Position numbers and translations under genes: made by a program. Shown piece after piece: positions 1 through 6,986 of a stretch of DNA of 36,171 nt. How positions within the stretch are numbered: the stretch's first letter is position 1; each line of letters starts with the position of its first letter. The notes under the pieces were generated by a model. The model did not search any database, had not been told where the DNA came from, and saw only the letters and a program-made list of their open reading frames with translations. This DNA is from Streptomyces sp. AV19 (GTDB lineage Bacteria; Actinomycetota; Actinomycetes; Streptomycetales; Streptomycetaceae), in NCBI RefSeq assembly GCF_015999245.1, contig NZ_JAEAMR010000010.1, forward strand, positions 438,787 to 474,957. The letters are read 5' to 3'.

Positions 1-50
1 GGGGGGGGGGGGGGGGGGGGGCCCCGGGGGGGGGGGGGGGGGGGGGGGGG
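1..50. other. Near-pure G tract at window edge (probable assembly artefact)
   Basis: Forty-six of the first 50 bases are G, interrupted only by CCCC at 22-25. The tract lies at the very edge and would force poly-proline onto the kinase frame. Long terminal G runs are typical of no-signal calls in two-colour sequencing and of contig ends. A real G tract cannot be excluded from sequence alone. Confidence 0.6.
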
Positions 51-1670
51 CGCGCCGGGGGCCGCCCCGGTGGTGCCGCCGCCCCGGGCGGGCTCCTCGC
101 CCCCGCCGTCCCGCCCCACCAGGGCCCACACCAGCCCGGCCACGAGGAGCGCGGCCACGGCGAGGGCGACGACGAGCAGGGTCACGGCTCGCCGTGAACC
201 GGGCGCGCCGCCGTCCCGGCGGCCGGGGCCTCCCGGCCCACCGGGCCCGGAAGGGCTTGCCGGACCGCCCTGGGCGTACGAACCGGCCGCACCGCCCGGG
301 CTGTACGGACCGGCGGGATCGCCCGAGCCGTGCGAACCAGCCGGGGCACCGGGGTTGTACGAACCTGCCGGGTGCCCCGGGCCGTAGGAATCCGCTGAGC
401 CGTCCGGGCCGTACAGACCTGCCGGGCTGCCCGGACCGCGGAAGCCGCGTGAGCCACCGGAGCCGCCGGAGCCGCCCGAGCCGTAAGGGCCTCCGGGGCC
501 GTCCGGACTGCCCGAACCGACCGGCCCGCTTGGGCTGCCGGAGCCGTGCGAGCTGTCGGGGGCGCCCGAGCCATGGGAATCCGCCCGGCCCCTCCGGCCG
601 TAGGGGTTTTCCCGGCGGCCCGAGCCATAGGGATCCACCGGGTCGCTCGGGCCGTATAAACCTGCTGAGCCGCCCGAGCCGCCCGGATTACCCAGGTTGC
701 CCGAGCCGTCAGGCCCGCCAGGACTGTCCGGACCGCCCGGGCCACGCGGATCGCCGGGCCCGCCCGGCCCACGTGGCCCGCCCGTCGGCGCCACAACCGT
801 AGGCACGGACGACGCGTCCCGCGTCGCGCCCGGCGTCCCGCCGGCCGCGACCGTGCGCAGCAGGCGCTCGGCCTCCCCGGTGGGCAGCCGCTGTTCCGGG
901 GCCTTGCGCAGCAGGCCCTCCAGGACGGGGGCCAGCGGGCCCGCCCGCCGGGGCGGGGGCAACTCCTCGTCCACGGCGGCCCGTACGGTCGTCAGCGGGG
1001 TGTCCCGGCGGAAGGGCGAGTGGCCCTCCGCCGCCGCGTACAGCGTGACCCCGAGCGACCACAGGTCGGACGCCGGGCCGGGCGGGCGGCCCAGTGCCCG
1101 TTCCGGGGCCAGGAATTCGGGCGAGCCCATCAGCTGCCCGGTGGCCGTGAGCGCGGAGGTGCCCTCGATCAGGGCGATGCCGAAGTCGCCGAGGACGACC
1201 CGCCCGTCGTTGCCGAGCAGAATGTTGGCCGGTTTCACATCCCGGTGGAGGACCCCGACGGCGTGCGCGGCCCGCAGTGCCGCGAGCACCTCGGCGCCGA
1301 TGCGCGCGGCCCGCGCCGGTGCCATCGGCCCCTCGGCGTCCAGGACCTCCGCGAGGGACAGGCCGGGCACCAGCTCCATGACGATCCACGGCCGCCCGTC
1401 CGCCAGGACCACGTCGTACACGGTGACGACGTTGCGGTGCGCGATCCGGGCCGCCGCGCGCCCCTCGCGCTCCAGCCGTTCGTAGAGCCGGTGCACCTCG
1501 TCCGCCGGGAGCCTGGCGGGCGCCCGTACCTCCTTGACGGCCACCGCGCGGCCCAGCGCCTCGTCCCGGGCCCGCCACACGACGCCCATCCCGCCACGCC
1601 CGAGCTCGTCCGCCAGCCGGTAACGGCCCGCGAGCACGCGCCCGTCGGAGTCCCCGGAGTCCCCGGTCAT
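1..1670 (-). CDS. Membrane Ser/Thr protein kinase (Hanks type), 3' end missing
   Basis: The frame starts at an ATG (1668-1670) and stays open to the window edge, so only the C-terminus is lost (about 556 codons seen). The N-terminal kinase domain spans about residues 14-270: glycine loop GRGGMGVV (24-31), ATP lysine in VAVKEV (K46), catalytic loop HRDVKPAN (142-149, D144), DFG (162-164) and APE (188-190). A glycine/proline/serine linker of roughly 200 residues follows, with loose GxP/YGPGG-type repeats, then one transmembrane helix (about 497-519, followed by GRDGG) and the start of an extracellular part. This is the usual plan of actinobacterial receptor kinases: cytoplasmic kinase, linker, single helix, external sensor. 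The sensor is not visible, so PASTA or any other type cannot be judged. The last 60 bases would read as poly-proline and are probably not genuine coding sequence. Confidence 0.93.
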   Translation of the reverse strand, partial: MTGDSGDSDGRVLAGRYRLADELGRGGMGVVWRARDEALGRAVAVKEVRAPARLPADEVHRLYERLEREGRAAARIAHRNVVTVYDVVLADGRPWIVMELVPGLSLAEVLDAEGPMAPARAARIGAEVLAALRAAHAVGVLHRDVKPANILLGNDGRVVLGDFGIALIEGTSALTATGQLMGSPEFLAPERALGRPPGPASDLWSLGVTLYAAAEGHSPFRRDTPLTTVRAAVDEELPPPRRAGPLAPVLEGLLRKAPEQRLPTGEAERLLRTVAAGGTPGATRDASSVPTVVAPTGGPRGPGGPGDPRGPGGPDSPGGPDGSGNLGNPGGSGGSAGLYGPSDPVDPYGSGRRENPYGRRGRADSHGSGAPDSSHGSGSPSGPVGSGSPDGPGGPYGSGGSGGSGGSRGFRGPGSPAGLYGPDGSADSYGPGHPAGSYNPGAPAGSHGSGDPAGPYSPGGAAGSYAQGGPASPSGPGGPGGPGRRDGGAPGSRRAVTLLVVALAVAALLVAGLVWALVGRDGGGEEPARGGGTTGAAPGAPPPPPPPPRGPPPPPP

Positions 1671-1907
1671 CGCGCATCCCTCCCCCGGGAGAGCAATTGG
1701 GGGTGAATGTACCGCAACAGAGGGTGATTTCCGCCCGGTCGGGAACGTTCCGGAAACCCGCGCGGAGCTGGGATTACGTCAGGTTCACGCCAGGGGCGTC
1801 AACCCCCTTGACGGGGTGGTGAATCCGTTCGCGAATGCGCGGGTGACGCGATGGGGCGATAGGGTTACCCTGCCTTGGCCGGGTGCCTCGTACGGGTGGG
1901 GAGTCTC

Positions 1908-2174
1908 ATGGACCAGATAGCAATGCGCAGCAGGCCGCGTGTGCCTGCCATCAATTGCGGGAGCAGTGCGTCCAGCGCACGCCTCGACCGCCACCTCGCG
2001 GTGCTGGGTGGTCCCGCCCTGGACCGGCGCGAGGTCGAGGGCGCGACCCTGCTGATGCGCGAGCTGACGGCGCGCGACCACGCGCCGGCGGCCGGACCGA
2101 GCCGTACGGCGCGGGTGTCCCTGTTCGCGCCCCTGCGACGGCTGCGCCGTTCGCTCTTCGGCAGTCGCCCCTGA
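1908..2174 (+). CDS. Small conserved-looking hypothetical protein, 88 aa
   Basis: The ATG at 1908 is preceded by GGGGAG four bases upstream, a good ribosome site; an earlier in-frame codon at 1875 lacks one. The protein is basic, with one cysteine (NCGSS), a central segment ARLDRHLAVLGG, and a C-terminus rich in arginine and leucine (LRRLRRSLFG). There is no signal peptide or transmembrane helix. It stands alone between the kinase (divergent) and the GntR gene (convergent). A TTGACG at 1808-1813 and a TAGGGT at 1860-1865 lie upstream but are not properly spaced as a pair, so the promoter is uncertain. I recognise it only as the kind of short ORF seen in Streptomyces; no function is proposed. 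Confidence 0.6.
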   Translation: MDQIAMRSRPRVPAINCGSSASSARLDRHLAVLGGPALDRREVEGATLLMRELTARDHAPAAGPSRTARVSLFAPLRRLRRSLFGSRP

Positions 2175-2280
2175 CGTTCCCTCGGTCCCGCACCAGGCAC
2201 CCCCGCTCCTCGGCCCGTTCCCGCGCCGCCGGCCGCCCACCCGAATCGCCTTGTGCCCACCTCGGCCGCGGCAGTGCGCG

Positions 2281-3030
2281 TCAGTGCGCGTCGACCGTGA
2301 CGGTGAAGGAGAAGCGGTCGCCGCGGTAGTGGATCCGCGCCACGTCCACGACGCGACCGTCCTCGTCGTACGTGACCCCCGTGTAGTGCAGGATCGGGCT
2401 GAGCAGCGGCACCTGGAGCAGTCCGGCCGTCTCCGGATCGGCCAGCCGCGCCTCCACGGTGTCCGTGATGCGGCTGATGCGGATTCCCAGCGCGTCGCGC
2501 AGCACCTTGGTCATCGGCCAGCGCGCCAGGTCCTCCAGGTCGATCCGTCCGGCCAGTTCGGGGTGCACCAGGTTCTCCGCCCAGTTCACCGGTTCGTCCG
2601 TCTCGCCGTCCCGGCGCAGCCGGCGGAAGGCGACGGCCTCGGTCAGCCCGGGGAAGTGCTCGGCCAGGTCGCCGGGGACGGGGGCCGGGCCGTGGCCGAG
2701 CACGGTGGTGCGCTCGCCGGACTGCTGGGCGACGATCGTGTCCACCGAGCCCAGCAGCCGTACGGGAGAGCCCCGGCGGGCGCTCGGCTCGATGAACGTC
2801 CCGCGCCGCCGGTGCCGGCTGATCAGCCCCTCCGTCTCCAGCTCCTTGAGCGCCTGCCGCATCGTCAGCACGCTCACGCCGTAGTGCGCGGCGAGCGCGT
2901 CCTCGGTGGGCAGCCGCAGCGGGTCCTCCGGGCGGCGCCCGAGTATCGAGGCGCGCAACGACTGGGACACCTGGTACCAGAGCGGCAGCTTGCGGTTGAG
3001 CGCGAGGGAGTCGGGGGCGAAGACGGTCAC
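2281..3030 (-). CDS. GntR-family regulator with UTRA-type ligand domain
   Basis: 249 aa from a GTG start with GGAG five bases upstream. The N-terminal winged helix-turn-helix (about 15-80) has the GntR signature: LPTEDALAAHYGVS, then TMRQALKELETEGLI and HRRRGTFI. The C-terminal 150 residues fit a UTRA (HutC-type) small-molecule domain, with the late strand ILHYTGVTYDEDGRVV and the final HYRGDRFSFTV. It lies 43 bases behind hmgA on the same strand, so the two are probably co-transcribed. That makes it the natural candidate to control homogentisate breakdown through the palindrome at 4446-4469, with a tyrosine or phenylalanine catabolite as effector. This role is inferred from position; family and domains are read from sequence. 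Confidence 0.9.
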   Translation of the reverse strand: MTVFAPDSLALNRKLPLWYQVSQSLRASILGRRPEDPLRLPTEDALAAHYGVSVLTMRQALKELETEGLISRHRRRGTFIEPSARRGSPVRLLGSVDTIVAQQSGERTTVLGHGPAPVPGDLAEHFPGLTEAVAFRRLRRDGETDEPVNWAENLVHPELAGRIDLEDLARWPMTKVLRDALGIRISRITDTVEARLADPETAGLLQVPLLSPILHYTGVTYDEDGRVVDVARIHYRGDRFSFTVTVDAH

Positions 3031-3073
3031 GGGAACTCCGGCTCTGCGGGCGGTTTTCGCGGGTGGGAACGGA

Positions 3074-4423
3074 TCAGCGGCGGTAGTGCCGCTCCAGACC
3101 CTGCCACACGTCGTCGTAGCCCGTCTGGAGGTGTCCGGCGCCCGCGGCCTGCCCGGTCAGGGTCACCGGCCAGCGGGTCTCGAACATGAACGCCAGCCCG
3201 TCGTCGATCTTCTGCGGTTTCAGCTCGGCGGCACTGGCCCTGTCGAACGTCTCCCGGTCCGGCCCGTGCGCGGACATCATGTTGTGCAGCGAGCCGCCGC
3301 CGGGCACGAAGCCCTCCGCCTTCGCGTCGTAGGCGCCCTCGATCAGGCCCATGTACTCGCTCATCACGTTCCGGTGGAAGTACGGCGGCCGGAACGTGTT
3401 CTCGCCGACCAGCCAGCGCGGCGCGAAGACCACGAAGTCCACGCCGGCCAGCCCCGGGGTGTCGGACGGCGAGGTGAGCACGGTGAAGATCGACGGGTCC
3501 GGGTGGTCGTAGCTGATCGTCCCGATGACGTTGAACCGGCGCAGGTCGTAGACGTACGGGACGTGGTTGCCGTGCCAGGCGACGACGTCCAGCGGCGAGT
3601 GGTCGTACGTCGCGGCCCACAGGTTGCCGCAGAACTTGTTGACCACCTGGACGGGGCCCTCGACGTCCTCGTACGCGGCCACCGGAGCGAGGAAGTCCCG
3701 TGCGTTCGCCAGGCCGTTGGCGCCGATGGGGCCGAGGTCGGGCAGGACGAACGGCCGCCCGTAGTTCTCGCAGACATAGCCGCGGGCGGTCGTCGGGCTC
3801 TGCCCGCCGATGGATTCCGTCAGCAGCTCGACCCGGAAGCGCACCCCGCGCGGGATCAGCGCCACGTGCCCCGGCTCGGCGCGCAGCAGCCCGAACTCGG
3901 TGCGCAGCAGCAGCCCGCCGCGCTCGGGCACGATCAGCAGCTCGCCGTCCGCGTCGCTGAACACCCGGTCGGTCATGGAGGAGTTGGCGGCGTAGAGATG
4001 GATCGCCATGCCGGTGCGCTGGGTGGCGTCGCCGTTGCCGCCCAGGGTCCACAGGCCGGTGAGGAAGTCGGTGCCCTCGGGGGGCTCGGGCAGCGGGTTC
4101 CAGCGCAGCCGGTTGGGGTCGGGCACGGTCTCGGTGAAGGGCGCGCCGCGCAGCCCGCCGTTGTCGACGCGGGAGAACGGCGGGTGGGCGGCCGACGGCC
4201 GGACGCGGTACAGCCACGACCTGCGGTTGGCGCTCCGCGGTTCGGTGAAGGCGGTGCCGCTCAGCTGCTCCGCGTAGAGCCCGAGGGGCGCGCGCTGGGG
4301 CGAGTTGCGCCCCTGCGGCAGGGCGCCGGGAACGGCCTCGCTGCTGTGCTCGTTGCCGAAACCGGGCTGGTAGGCCAGCCCCTCCGCGATCTTCCGCGCC
4401 TGCTCGTTGTCCGTGCCGGTCAT
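3074..4423 (-). CDS. hmgA: Homogentisate 1,2-dioxygenase
   Basis: 449 aa, full length for the family. It opens the aromatic ring of homogentisate to give maleylacetoacetate, the committed cytoplasmic step of phenylalanine/tyrosine catabolism, using Fe(II) and O2. The start of the mature fold, GLAYQPGFGNEHSSEA, is diagnostic. The iron ligands match the human enzyme by motif: H350 and E356 in PYFHRNVMSEYMG and H386 in SAHGPD. The active-site histidine in AWHGNHVPY (H284) is also present. The ATG at 4423 has GGGAG six bases upstream. No fumarylacetoacetase or isomerase gene is adjacent, so the rest of the pathway must be elsewhere. A strong promoter with an overlapping palindrome lies just upstream. 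Loss of this enzyme commonly causes brown pyomelanin pigment. Confidence 0.97.
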   Translation of the reverse strand: MTGTDNEQARKIAEGLAYQPGFGNEHSSEAVPGALPQGRNSPQRAPLGLYAEQLSGTAFTEPRSANRRSWLYRVRPSAAHPPFSRVDNGGLRGAPFTETVPDPNRLRWNPLPEPPEGTDFLTGLWTLGGNGDATQRTGMAIHLYAANSSMTDRVFSDADGELLIVPERGGLLLRTEFGLLRAEPGHVALIPRGVRFRVELLTESIGGQSPTTARGYVCENYGRPFVLPDLGPIGANGLANARDFLAPVAAYEDVEGPVQVVNKFCGNLWAATYDHSPLDVVAWHGNHVPYVYDLRRFNVIGTISYDHPDPSIFTVLTSPSDTPGLAGVDFVVFAPRWLVGENTFRPPYFHRNVMSEYMGLIEGAYDAKAEGFVPGGGSLHNMMSAHGPDRETFDRASAAELKPQKIDDGLAFMFETRWPVTLTGQAAGAGHLQTGYDDVWQGLERHYRR

Positions 4424-4445
4424 CGTGTGCTCCCACTGCCGGAGG

Positions 4446-4469
4446 AATCCTATGGACGACCGTAGGATT
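4446..4469. promoter_or_regulatory. Palindromic operator over the hmgA promoter
   Basis: The arms AATCCTATGG and CCGTAGGATT pair at 9 of 10 positions around the centre ACGA. The site covers the -10 box and presumed start point of hmgA, about 23 bases before its start codon. Binding here would block transcription. The likely binder is the GntR protein encoded downstream; this is inference. Confidence 0.7.
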
Positions 4470-4488
4470 TTGATGCGGGGTGCGTCAA
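4459..4488 (-). promoter_or_regulatory. hmgA promoter (-35 TTGACG, 18 bp, -10 TACGGT)
   Basis: On the minus strand TTGACG (4488-4483) and TACGGT (4464-4459) are 18 bases apart, a good match to the Streptomyces vegetative (HrdB) pattern. The expected start point is near 4452, giving a leader of about 29 nt. Confidence 0.7.
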
Positions 4489-4495
4489 TGGATCA

Positions 4496-4529
4496 GGCGG
4501 GTGTGATCGGACGGACGGGCGGGTGTGAT
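4496..4529. repeat. Two direct 12-bp repeats upstream of the hmgA -35 box
   Basis: GGCGGGTGTGAT occurs at 4496-4507 and 4518-4529, exactly 22 bp apart (two helical turns), beginning about 8 bp upstream of the -35 box. The placement suits an activator binding as a dimer on one DNA face. No function is proven. Confidence 0.4.
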
Positions 4530-4589
4530 GGCGGACGACGTGGAGGTGCCCGTGAGGGAAGGCGGCCGCGCGTGGATGCGGGGCGAGCC

Positions 4590-5111
4590 TCAGAGGCGGT
4601 CCGCGTCCCGGCGTCCGGGCAGGTGGATCACCAGCAGCGTCAGCCCGGCCACCAGGAAGTTCCGCTGGGCGGCGGCCAGTCCGTTCCAGCGCGGGGACTG
4701 CCACATGGCGAACCACTCGCCGCCGATGGCGATGAACCCCAGCCCGAACAGCAGCAGGAACATCACCAGCCCCAACGTGGCGGTCCGGCGGGCCCGTTCG
4801 TACCCGCCGCGGCGCAGGGCGCGCGCCCAGCGGGCCGTCGCCGCGAGCAGGACGGCGGCCGTCGCCGCCTCCCAGGCGATGATCAGGAGGTAGGCCAGGT
4901 CCTGGAGCGTTCGGGAGGTGACGGCCCGCCACATCAGGTCCTCGTCCCGGTACGTCGTGTCCATCGCGAGGACGTGACGGACGAAGTCCCGGTTGGTGTC
5001 GAAGTCGGTCACGTTGCCGAGGACGACGAGCAGGATGTACACCGCCACCGTGGCCGTCAGCGCCGTCGCCGCCACGGGCAGTCCGCCCCCCAGCACGGCC
5101 GGCTTCCGCAT
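4590..5111 (-). CDS. DUF2165-family small integral membrane protein
   Basis: 173 aa from the ATG at 5111; the frame is open further upstream, but the extension is low-complexity antisense of the TetR gene. Four hydrophobic segments are visible: about 10-30, 65-85, 108-128 and 148-165. Family features are the loop DFDTNRDFVRHVLAMDTTY after helix 1, MWRA before helix 2, and GGEWFAMWQS..WNGL before helix 4. The function of DUF2165 proteins is unknown. The gene is divergent from a TetR regulator and may be its target. The ribosome site is weak. The family assignment rests on remembered motif pattern. Confidence 0.8.
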   Translation of the reverse strand: MRKPAVLGGGLPVAATALTATVAVYILLVVLGNVTDFDTNRDFVRHVLAMDTTYRDEDLMWRAVTSRTLQDLAYLLIIAWEAATAAVLLAATARWARALRRGGYERARRTATLGLVMFLLLFGLGFIAIGGEWFAMWQSPRWNGLAAAQRNFLVAGLTLLVIHLPGRRDADRL

Positions 5112-5148
5112 GGGGCGAGCATGCCCACGGGCGGCGCTTCGTACGCCC

Positions 5149-5166
5149 CCTAAGCGCCTGCTCAGG
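5149..5166. promoter_or_regulatory. Possible TetR operator in the divergent gap
   Basis: CCTAAGC-GCCT-GCTCAGG is an 18-bp inverted repeat with 6 of 7 arm bases pairing. It lies between the divergent DUF2165 and TetR genes, just before a TAAGGT box (5174-5179) that could be the tetR -10. Size and place suit TetR autoregulation; unproven. Confidence 0.4.
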
Positions 5167-5228
5167 CTGCGGGTAAGGTGTTCGTCCTGCCGACGGGGCC
5201 CCGGCGGGGCCGGAAGGGGAGGGGACGC

Positions 5229-5843
5229 ATGGACGCGGAGGCCGGGCGGACCGAGGAGTGGGCGGACGTCACCCCGGACGCGGCCCGGAGGCTGCTGACG
5301 GCCGCCGTCCAGGCGTTCGCGGAGCGCGGCTACCACGCGACCACGACGCGGGACATCGCTGGCCGGGCCGGGATGAGTCCCGCCGCCCTCTACATCCACT
5401 ACCGCACCAAGGAAGAACTCCTCTACCGCATCAGCGGCGTGGGCCACCGGCTCGCCCTCGACATCCTCGGCCGGGCGCGCGACGGCGGCGGCAGCGCGGC
5501 CGAGCGCCTCGCCGACGCGGTGCGCACCTTCGTGCGCTGGCACGCGGAGCACCACACGACGGCACGTGTCGTCCAGTACGAACTGGGGGCGCTCGCCGAG
5601 GAGCACCACGCGGAGATCGTCGGCATGCGGAGGGAGACGGACGCGGCCGTGCGCGCGATCGTCGAGGACGGGGTGGCGGCGGGGGAGTTCGACGTCGTGG
5701 ATGTGGCGGGGACGAGCCTTGCGGTGCTGTCGTTGTGTGTGGATGTGGCGCGGTGGTTCCGGGAGGACGGGAAGCGGAGTCCGGGGGAGGTGGGGGAGTT
5801 GTATGCGGGGTTGGCGTTGCGGATGGTGGGGTGTGGGGGGTGA
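5229..5843 (+). CDS. TetR/AcrR-family transcriptional regulator
   Basis: 204 aa; the ATG at 5229 follows GGGGAGGGGACGC, an unmistakable ribosome site. The N-terminal helix-turn-helix (about 18-65) is canonical: AVQAFAERGYHATTTRDIAG, then MSPAALYIHYRTKEELLYRI. The C-terminal ligand domain (ARVVQYELGALAEEHHAEIV and a late AVLSLCVDVARWF) resembles regulators of the KstR2/acyl-CoA-sensing type, but that is a loose impression. It is divergent from the DUF2165 gene across a 117-bp gap holding a candidate operator. The last 120 bases are unusually G-rich and run straight into the inverted-repeat element, whose outer edge begins 4 bases after the stop. Confidence 0.92.
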   Translation: MDAEAGRTEEWADVTPDAARRLLTAAVQAFAERGYHATTTRDIAGRAGMSPAALYIHYRTKEELLYRISGVGHRLALDILGRARDGGGSAAERLADAVRTFVRWHAEHHTTARVVQYELGALAEEHHAEIVGMRRETDAAVRAIVEDGVAAGEFDVVDVAGTSLAVLSLCVDVARWFREDGKRSPGEVGELYAGLALRMVGCGG

Positions 5844-5846
5844 GTT

Positions 5847-6131
5847 GCCCCTGGCCCGCCCTTTCACCGTTTCTTCCGGGGCAAGCCCCGGACCCGCAAC
5901 GCGGCTTCGCCGCGGTGAGCGGGGGCTCCGCCCCTCGGCCCGGCACCGCGCTCCGCGCGGTGAGCGGGGGCTCCGCCCCCTGCGCCCCTGCTGGGGCTTC
6001 GCCCCTGGCCCCCTTGCGGGGCTGCGCCCCCGCACCCCGCTTCGGGGCTCCGCCCCGGACCCCGTATCAAGCCGCGTTACGGGCCCCGGGGCGCAGCCCC
6101 GGAAGAAACGGTGAAAGGGCGGGCCAGGGGC
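5847..6131. repeat. Inverted-repeat element A (285 bp, 36-bp perfect ends)
   Basis: The first 36 bases (5847-5882) are the exact reverse complement of the last 36 (6096-6131). The core is GCCCTTTCACCGTTTCTTCC. The interior is packed with short hairpins of the type GGGGCTCCGCCCC. The element sits between the ends of a plus-strand and a minus-strand gene and could act as a two-way terminator. Element B at 13174-13389 has the same ends. Confidence 0.85.
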
Positions 6132-6150
6132 ACCCTCCACCCCCAACGCA

Positions 6151-6230
6151 CCGCGCACAGCGGTCCCGCACCGCGCACAGCGGTCCCGCACCGCGCACAG
6201 CGGTCCCGCACCGCGCACAGCGGTCCCGCG
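6151..6230. repeat. Four tandem 20-bp repeats
   Basis: CCGCGCACAGCGGTCCCGCA is repeated four times without spacer; the last copy ends in G instead of A. Each unit holds a small hairpin, CCGC-GCACA-GCGG. It lies just outside the inverted-repeat element and 42 bp from the stop of the next gene. There are no unique spacers, so it is not CRISPR. Confidence 0.9.
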
Positions 6231-6271
6231 ACGCGCGGCCGCCGCGGGACCCCCGCCTCACACCACCGCGC

Positions 6272-6883
6272 TCACACCGCCGCGAACCGCGGCTCGAACG
6301 CGTACCGCCGAGCCGCCGACAGCGCCACCGGCGTCAGCACGGCGACCGGCACCACGATGCCGCAGTCCGCGCACACCGGCCCCTCCAGCGGGTAACGCTC
6401 CAGATCCGTGCGCCATTCGATGCGGTCCTGGGCGCAGACGGGGCAGTGGTCCCCCGGCGCCGACTCCATGGCATGGATCACCCGGCGCAGCACGTCCGCG
6501 AGCCGGGCCCGCGGTGCCAGGGCGGGCGTCGCGCAGGGCACGATGTCACAGCCGCCCCACGTGTTGCGGTGCCACTCGTCCACCGCGCCGGGCTGGCGGA
6601 TCCCGTCGTGCTTCTCCCGCCGGCGCCGGCCGGCGAACTCGGCCTCGTAGGCGAGCCAGACCTCGCGGGCCTCCTCCAGCTCCGTCAGGGCCCGGACCAG
6701 CCGTGCCGGGTCGGGGGAGCGGTCGTCGGGGGCGAAGCCGGCCTGGGCGCACAGGTGGTGCCAGGTGGCCCGGTGTCCGTACGGGGCGAAGCGTTCGAGG
6801 CACTTGCGCAGGGACGTCCGTCGCAGAGCGATGGTGTTTCCCGGATTGCGTACCTCTCGTGCGAGAGCTCTGAAACCTGCCAC
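6272..6883 (-). CDS. Hypothetical protein with C-terminal zinc-ribbon-like motif
   Basis: 203 aa from a GTG at 6883 chosen for its ribosome site (GGAGGTGGG nine bases upstream); the frame is open to 6964 but that stretch looks non-coding. C147, C150, C171 and C174 form CPVC-x20-CADC, typical of a zinc ribbon. Further cysteines occur in GGCDIVPC and two earlier positions. There is no signal peptide; short hydrophobic runs near the end (IVVPVAVLTPVAL) are more likely strands than a membrane helix. It lies 103 bases behind the alpha/beta hydrolase on the same strand and may share its transcript. No function is recognised; a nucleic-acid or protein-binding role is only a guess. Confidence 0.75.
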   Translation of the reverse strand: MAGFRALAREVRNPGNTIALRRTSLRKCLERFAPYGHRATWHHLCAQAGFAPDDRSPDPARLVRALTELEEAREVWLAYEAEFAGRRRREKHDGIRQPGAVDEWHRNTWGGCDIVPCATPALAPRARLADVLRRVIHAMESAPGDHCPVCAQDRIEWRTDLERYPLEGPVCADCGIVVPVAVLTPVALSAARRYAFEPRFAAV

Positions 6884-6986
6884 TGCATCCCACCTCCGGC
6901 GGTGCGGACTCGGACGACCAACGTGGAAGGGACGTATCGCGGTGCGAATCGGATCCCTCCGCACGGCGCGGAAGGTCCGCGCTCCG

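Noticed and set aside
1785..2240. Minus-strand open frames opposite the small ORF at 1908-2174
   Set aside because: They have no ribosome sites and no protein-like sequence, while the plus-strand ORF has a good one.
3027..4436. A 469-codon alternative frame over hmgA
   Set aside because: It is the shadow of hmgA, with Arg/Ala/Pro-rich content; the true frame has all dioxygenase motifs.
4590..6218. A 542-codon minus frame that would fuse the DUF2165 protein to a long N-terminus
   Set aside because: The upstream part is antisense of the TetR gene and crosses the inverted-repeat element. It is low-complexity Pro/Arg sequence; the ATG at 5111 fits the family length.
6151..6230. Possible CRISPR array
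   Set aside because: Repeats are directly joined with no unique spacers, and no cas genes are present.
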